The notes below the pieces were generated by a model that worked only from the letters and a program-made list of their open reading frames with translations, was not told where the DNA came from and did no database searches. DNA of 64,000 nt from an uncultured Lachnospiraceae bacterium (GTDB lineage: Bacteria > Bacillota > Clostridia > Lachnospirales > Lachnospiraceae), in the NCBI GenBank assembly GCA_947245585.1, contig CAMXPV010000007.1, positions 38,836 through 102,835 of the forward strand. The letters are read 5' to 3'. Shown here piece after piece: positions 62,848-64,000 of the stretch. Numbering within the stretch: the stretch's first letter is position 1; every line of letters starts with the position of its first letter. A program made the translations under genes and the position numbers.

Positions 62848-63894
62848 ATGAATTATATTAACAAGACTATAATCAACGCTGTTATTAAAAAGTCAGATGC
62901 CTTGTGTCCTAATTCTCTGGCATTGATCGGTGTGTATGGTTCGGTTGCTACTGGAGATGAACATGAAAAATCCGATCTTGACCTAATGATTTTGATCAAT
63001 GATGAAAACGGATGGATACTGGCTGACGGATTTATATTAGATGATGTTGATGTGGGATATGATATTTACTGTACGAGTTGGGATATGCTTGAAGGAGATG
63101 CTCAGTGTAACCACGCACAGTTATCTAAGCTGTTCGATTCAATAATTGTTTATTGCAAAGATCAAAGCGCAGTAAAGAAATTGGATGAGATAAAGAAAAA
63201 AGCAGCAGAGATTCTTGCATCAGATAAACGATATGATAAGGCTAACAATGCATATTGTGAAGCAAAAAAGATGTTTGCAGAATCATATCTTACAGAATCT
63301 TTATCAAAAGTCAGAAGCTGTGCCGGAGCAGTTATTAAATTTATAGAAGATGCTGTAATGTTGTATAATGGGCAGTATTTTAGAAAAGGGACAAAACGAG
63401 CTTTTGATGAGCTAAGACAGCTTAAACTTCCTTTTGATCTTGAAACCATCATTATTGACATCATTCAGGCGGACACAATCGAAAAGGTAAGAGAAAGACT
63501 GAAAGAGTTGTTGGTTTTGATCCAAGAGTATTTACAGGTTCCGAAGAAAAAAGAACTTCCTTCTGCAGCGAATCTGAAGGGAACTTATGAAGAAATGTAT
63601 TCTAATTGGAAAAATAAAATGCCGGAAGCAGCAGACAGAGATGATGTATATTCCTCATTTATGAATTTATTATCCTTACAGTATATGTTTTATGGGATCA
63701 CAGAAGGTATAGCAGTAGATGACTTTGAGATCATGGATAAATTTGATCCGAAAAATCTTGAGGAAAATGCGGATGTCTTTGATAAGGCTTTGAGTAATTA
63801 CCTTGCAGAGTATGAGAAAGTGGGGATTTGTCCAAAGCGTTATAGGAGCGTGGAAGAATTCGCGGAAGATTATAGTCGTTGTTTGTCCAGGTAA
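62848..63894 (+). CDS. Nucleotidyltransferase-domain protein
   Basis: 348 aa. The polymerase-beta-type motif is GVYGSVATGDEHEKSDLDLMI (G31-S32, D43, D45), and the third carboxylate is probably in VDVGYDIY. The remaining 240 residues are helical, resembling substrate-binding domains of aminoglycoside or streptothricin-type nucleotidyltransferase relatives, but no specific family was recognised. GGAGG stands ahead of the ATG. AT-rich codon use differs from the housekeeping half of the window. Confidence 0.85.
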   Translation: MNYINKTIINAVIKKSDALCPNSLALIGVYGSVATGDEHEKSDLDLMILINDENGWILADGFILDDVDVGYDIYCTSWDMLEGDAQCNHAQLSKLFDSIIVYCKDQSAVKKLDEIKKKAAEILASDKRYDKANNAYCEAKKMFAESYLTESLSKVRSCAGAVIKFIEDAVMLYNGQYFRKGTKRAFDELRQLKLPFDLETIIIDIIQADTIEKVRERLKELLVLIQEYLQVPKKKELPSAANLKGTYEEMYSNWKNKMPEAADRDDVYSSFMNLLSLQYMFYGITEGIAVDDFEIMDKFDPKNLEENADVFDKALSNYLAEYEKVGICPKRYRSVEEFAEDYSRCLSR

Positions 63895-64000
63895 AAGCCG
63901 AGGACGGGATATGATGTTCCTTCCTGTCTAAGTGCTGCAGTAGGAATGATATTGTCAATATTGGTTGACACTTTTTTTACAAGGATATCAATGCCTAAGA
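63870..64000 (-). CDS. C-terminal end of an ORF running off the window
   Basis: The minus strand is open from the window edge to TAA at 63872-63870 (43 codons), ending TSYPVLGFYLDKQRL. It overlaps the nucleotidyltransferase 3' end by 25 bp. The composition looks coding, but too little is visible to assign it. Confidence 0.25.
   Translation of the reverse strand, partial: LGIDILVKKVSTNIDNIIPTAALRQEGTSYPVLGFYLDKQRL

Overview
The window looks like chromosomal DNA of a Clostridia member, most likely Lachnospiraceae. The evidence is the scfA-scfB pair (a six-cysteine SCIFF peptide and its radical SAM maturase) beside a fused secDF, a TIGR04086-type membrane protein next to scfA, a hemZ-type coproporphyrinogen dehydrogenase, and a BlaI/M56-M23 pair. 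MurE carries the DNPR motif of meso-diaminopimelate-adding enzymes. Two short transcription units have promoters resembling sigma-28 (FliA/SigD) sites, which suggests a motile relative. This assignment rests on gene content and motifs; no database search was possible.

Nearly all genes are on the minus strand. 1-20.5 kb is housekeeping: rlmN (cut by the window edge), rsmB, a zinc metallopeptidase, fmt, def, priA, murE, recJ, secDF, scfB, scfA, a TIGR04086-like protein, then a plus-strand CNNM/CorC protein, and a HAD phosphatase-SseB-aspS-hisS operon with a clear sigma-A promoter. 20.6-29 kb is accessory: a zinc-ribbon membrane protein, a Fic protein, a PLD-nuclease/SF2 helicase overlapping a methyltransferase gene, and an AT-rich stretch with an APH-fold kinase, a broken gene and an AAA ATPase with a nuclease-like C-terminus. 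29-37 kb holds a TetR/MFS efflux pair with a perfect operator, an AIM24 protein, a PNPOx-like protein, an Rpn nuclease, hemZ, a YfcE phosphodiesterase, a large palindromic intergenic element and eno.

37.2-45.7 kb is a seven-gene envelope operon under one promoter/operator: a YtrA-type GntR repressor, an ABC ATPase, a large membrane permease, a LolD-like ATPase, an anchored extracellular protein with a Met/Asp-rich juxtamembrane segment, a MacB/FtsX permease and a lipoprotein. 45.8-54 kb holds gpmI, a YgjP-like metallopeptidase that may be leaderless, a DEAD-box helicase, mecA, and a BlaI plus M56-M23 sensor-protease pair with two inverted operators. 54-56.7 kb holds two sigma-28-like units around an Rrf2 regulator and a CmpB-like membrane protein.

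56.6-63 kb is AT-rich and eroding. It contains remnants of PHP, HAD, MBL-fold and DUF4177-like genes, diverged copies of a leader repeat, and intact DeoR, P-loop kinase, MazG-like, AlbA_2, GNAT and nucleotidyltransferase genes. No CRISPR array, rRNA, tRNA, insertion sequence or prophage was seen. The most unusual signals are Shine-Dalgarno-sequestering hairpins in front of recJ and eno, the envelope operon with its Met/Asp segment, iterons in front of the AAA ATPase, and the frame-interrupted sigma-28-like small gene at 54.1 kb.
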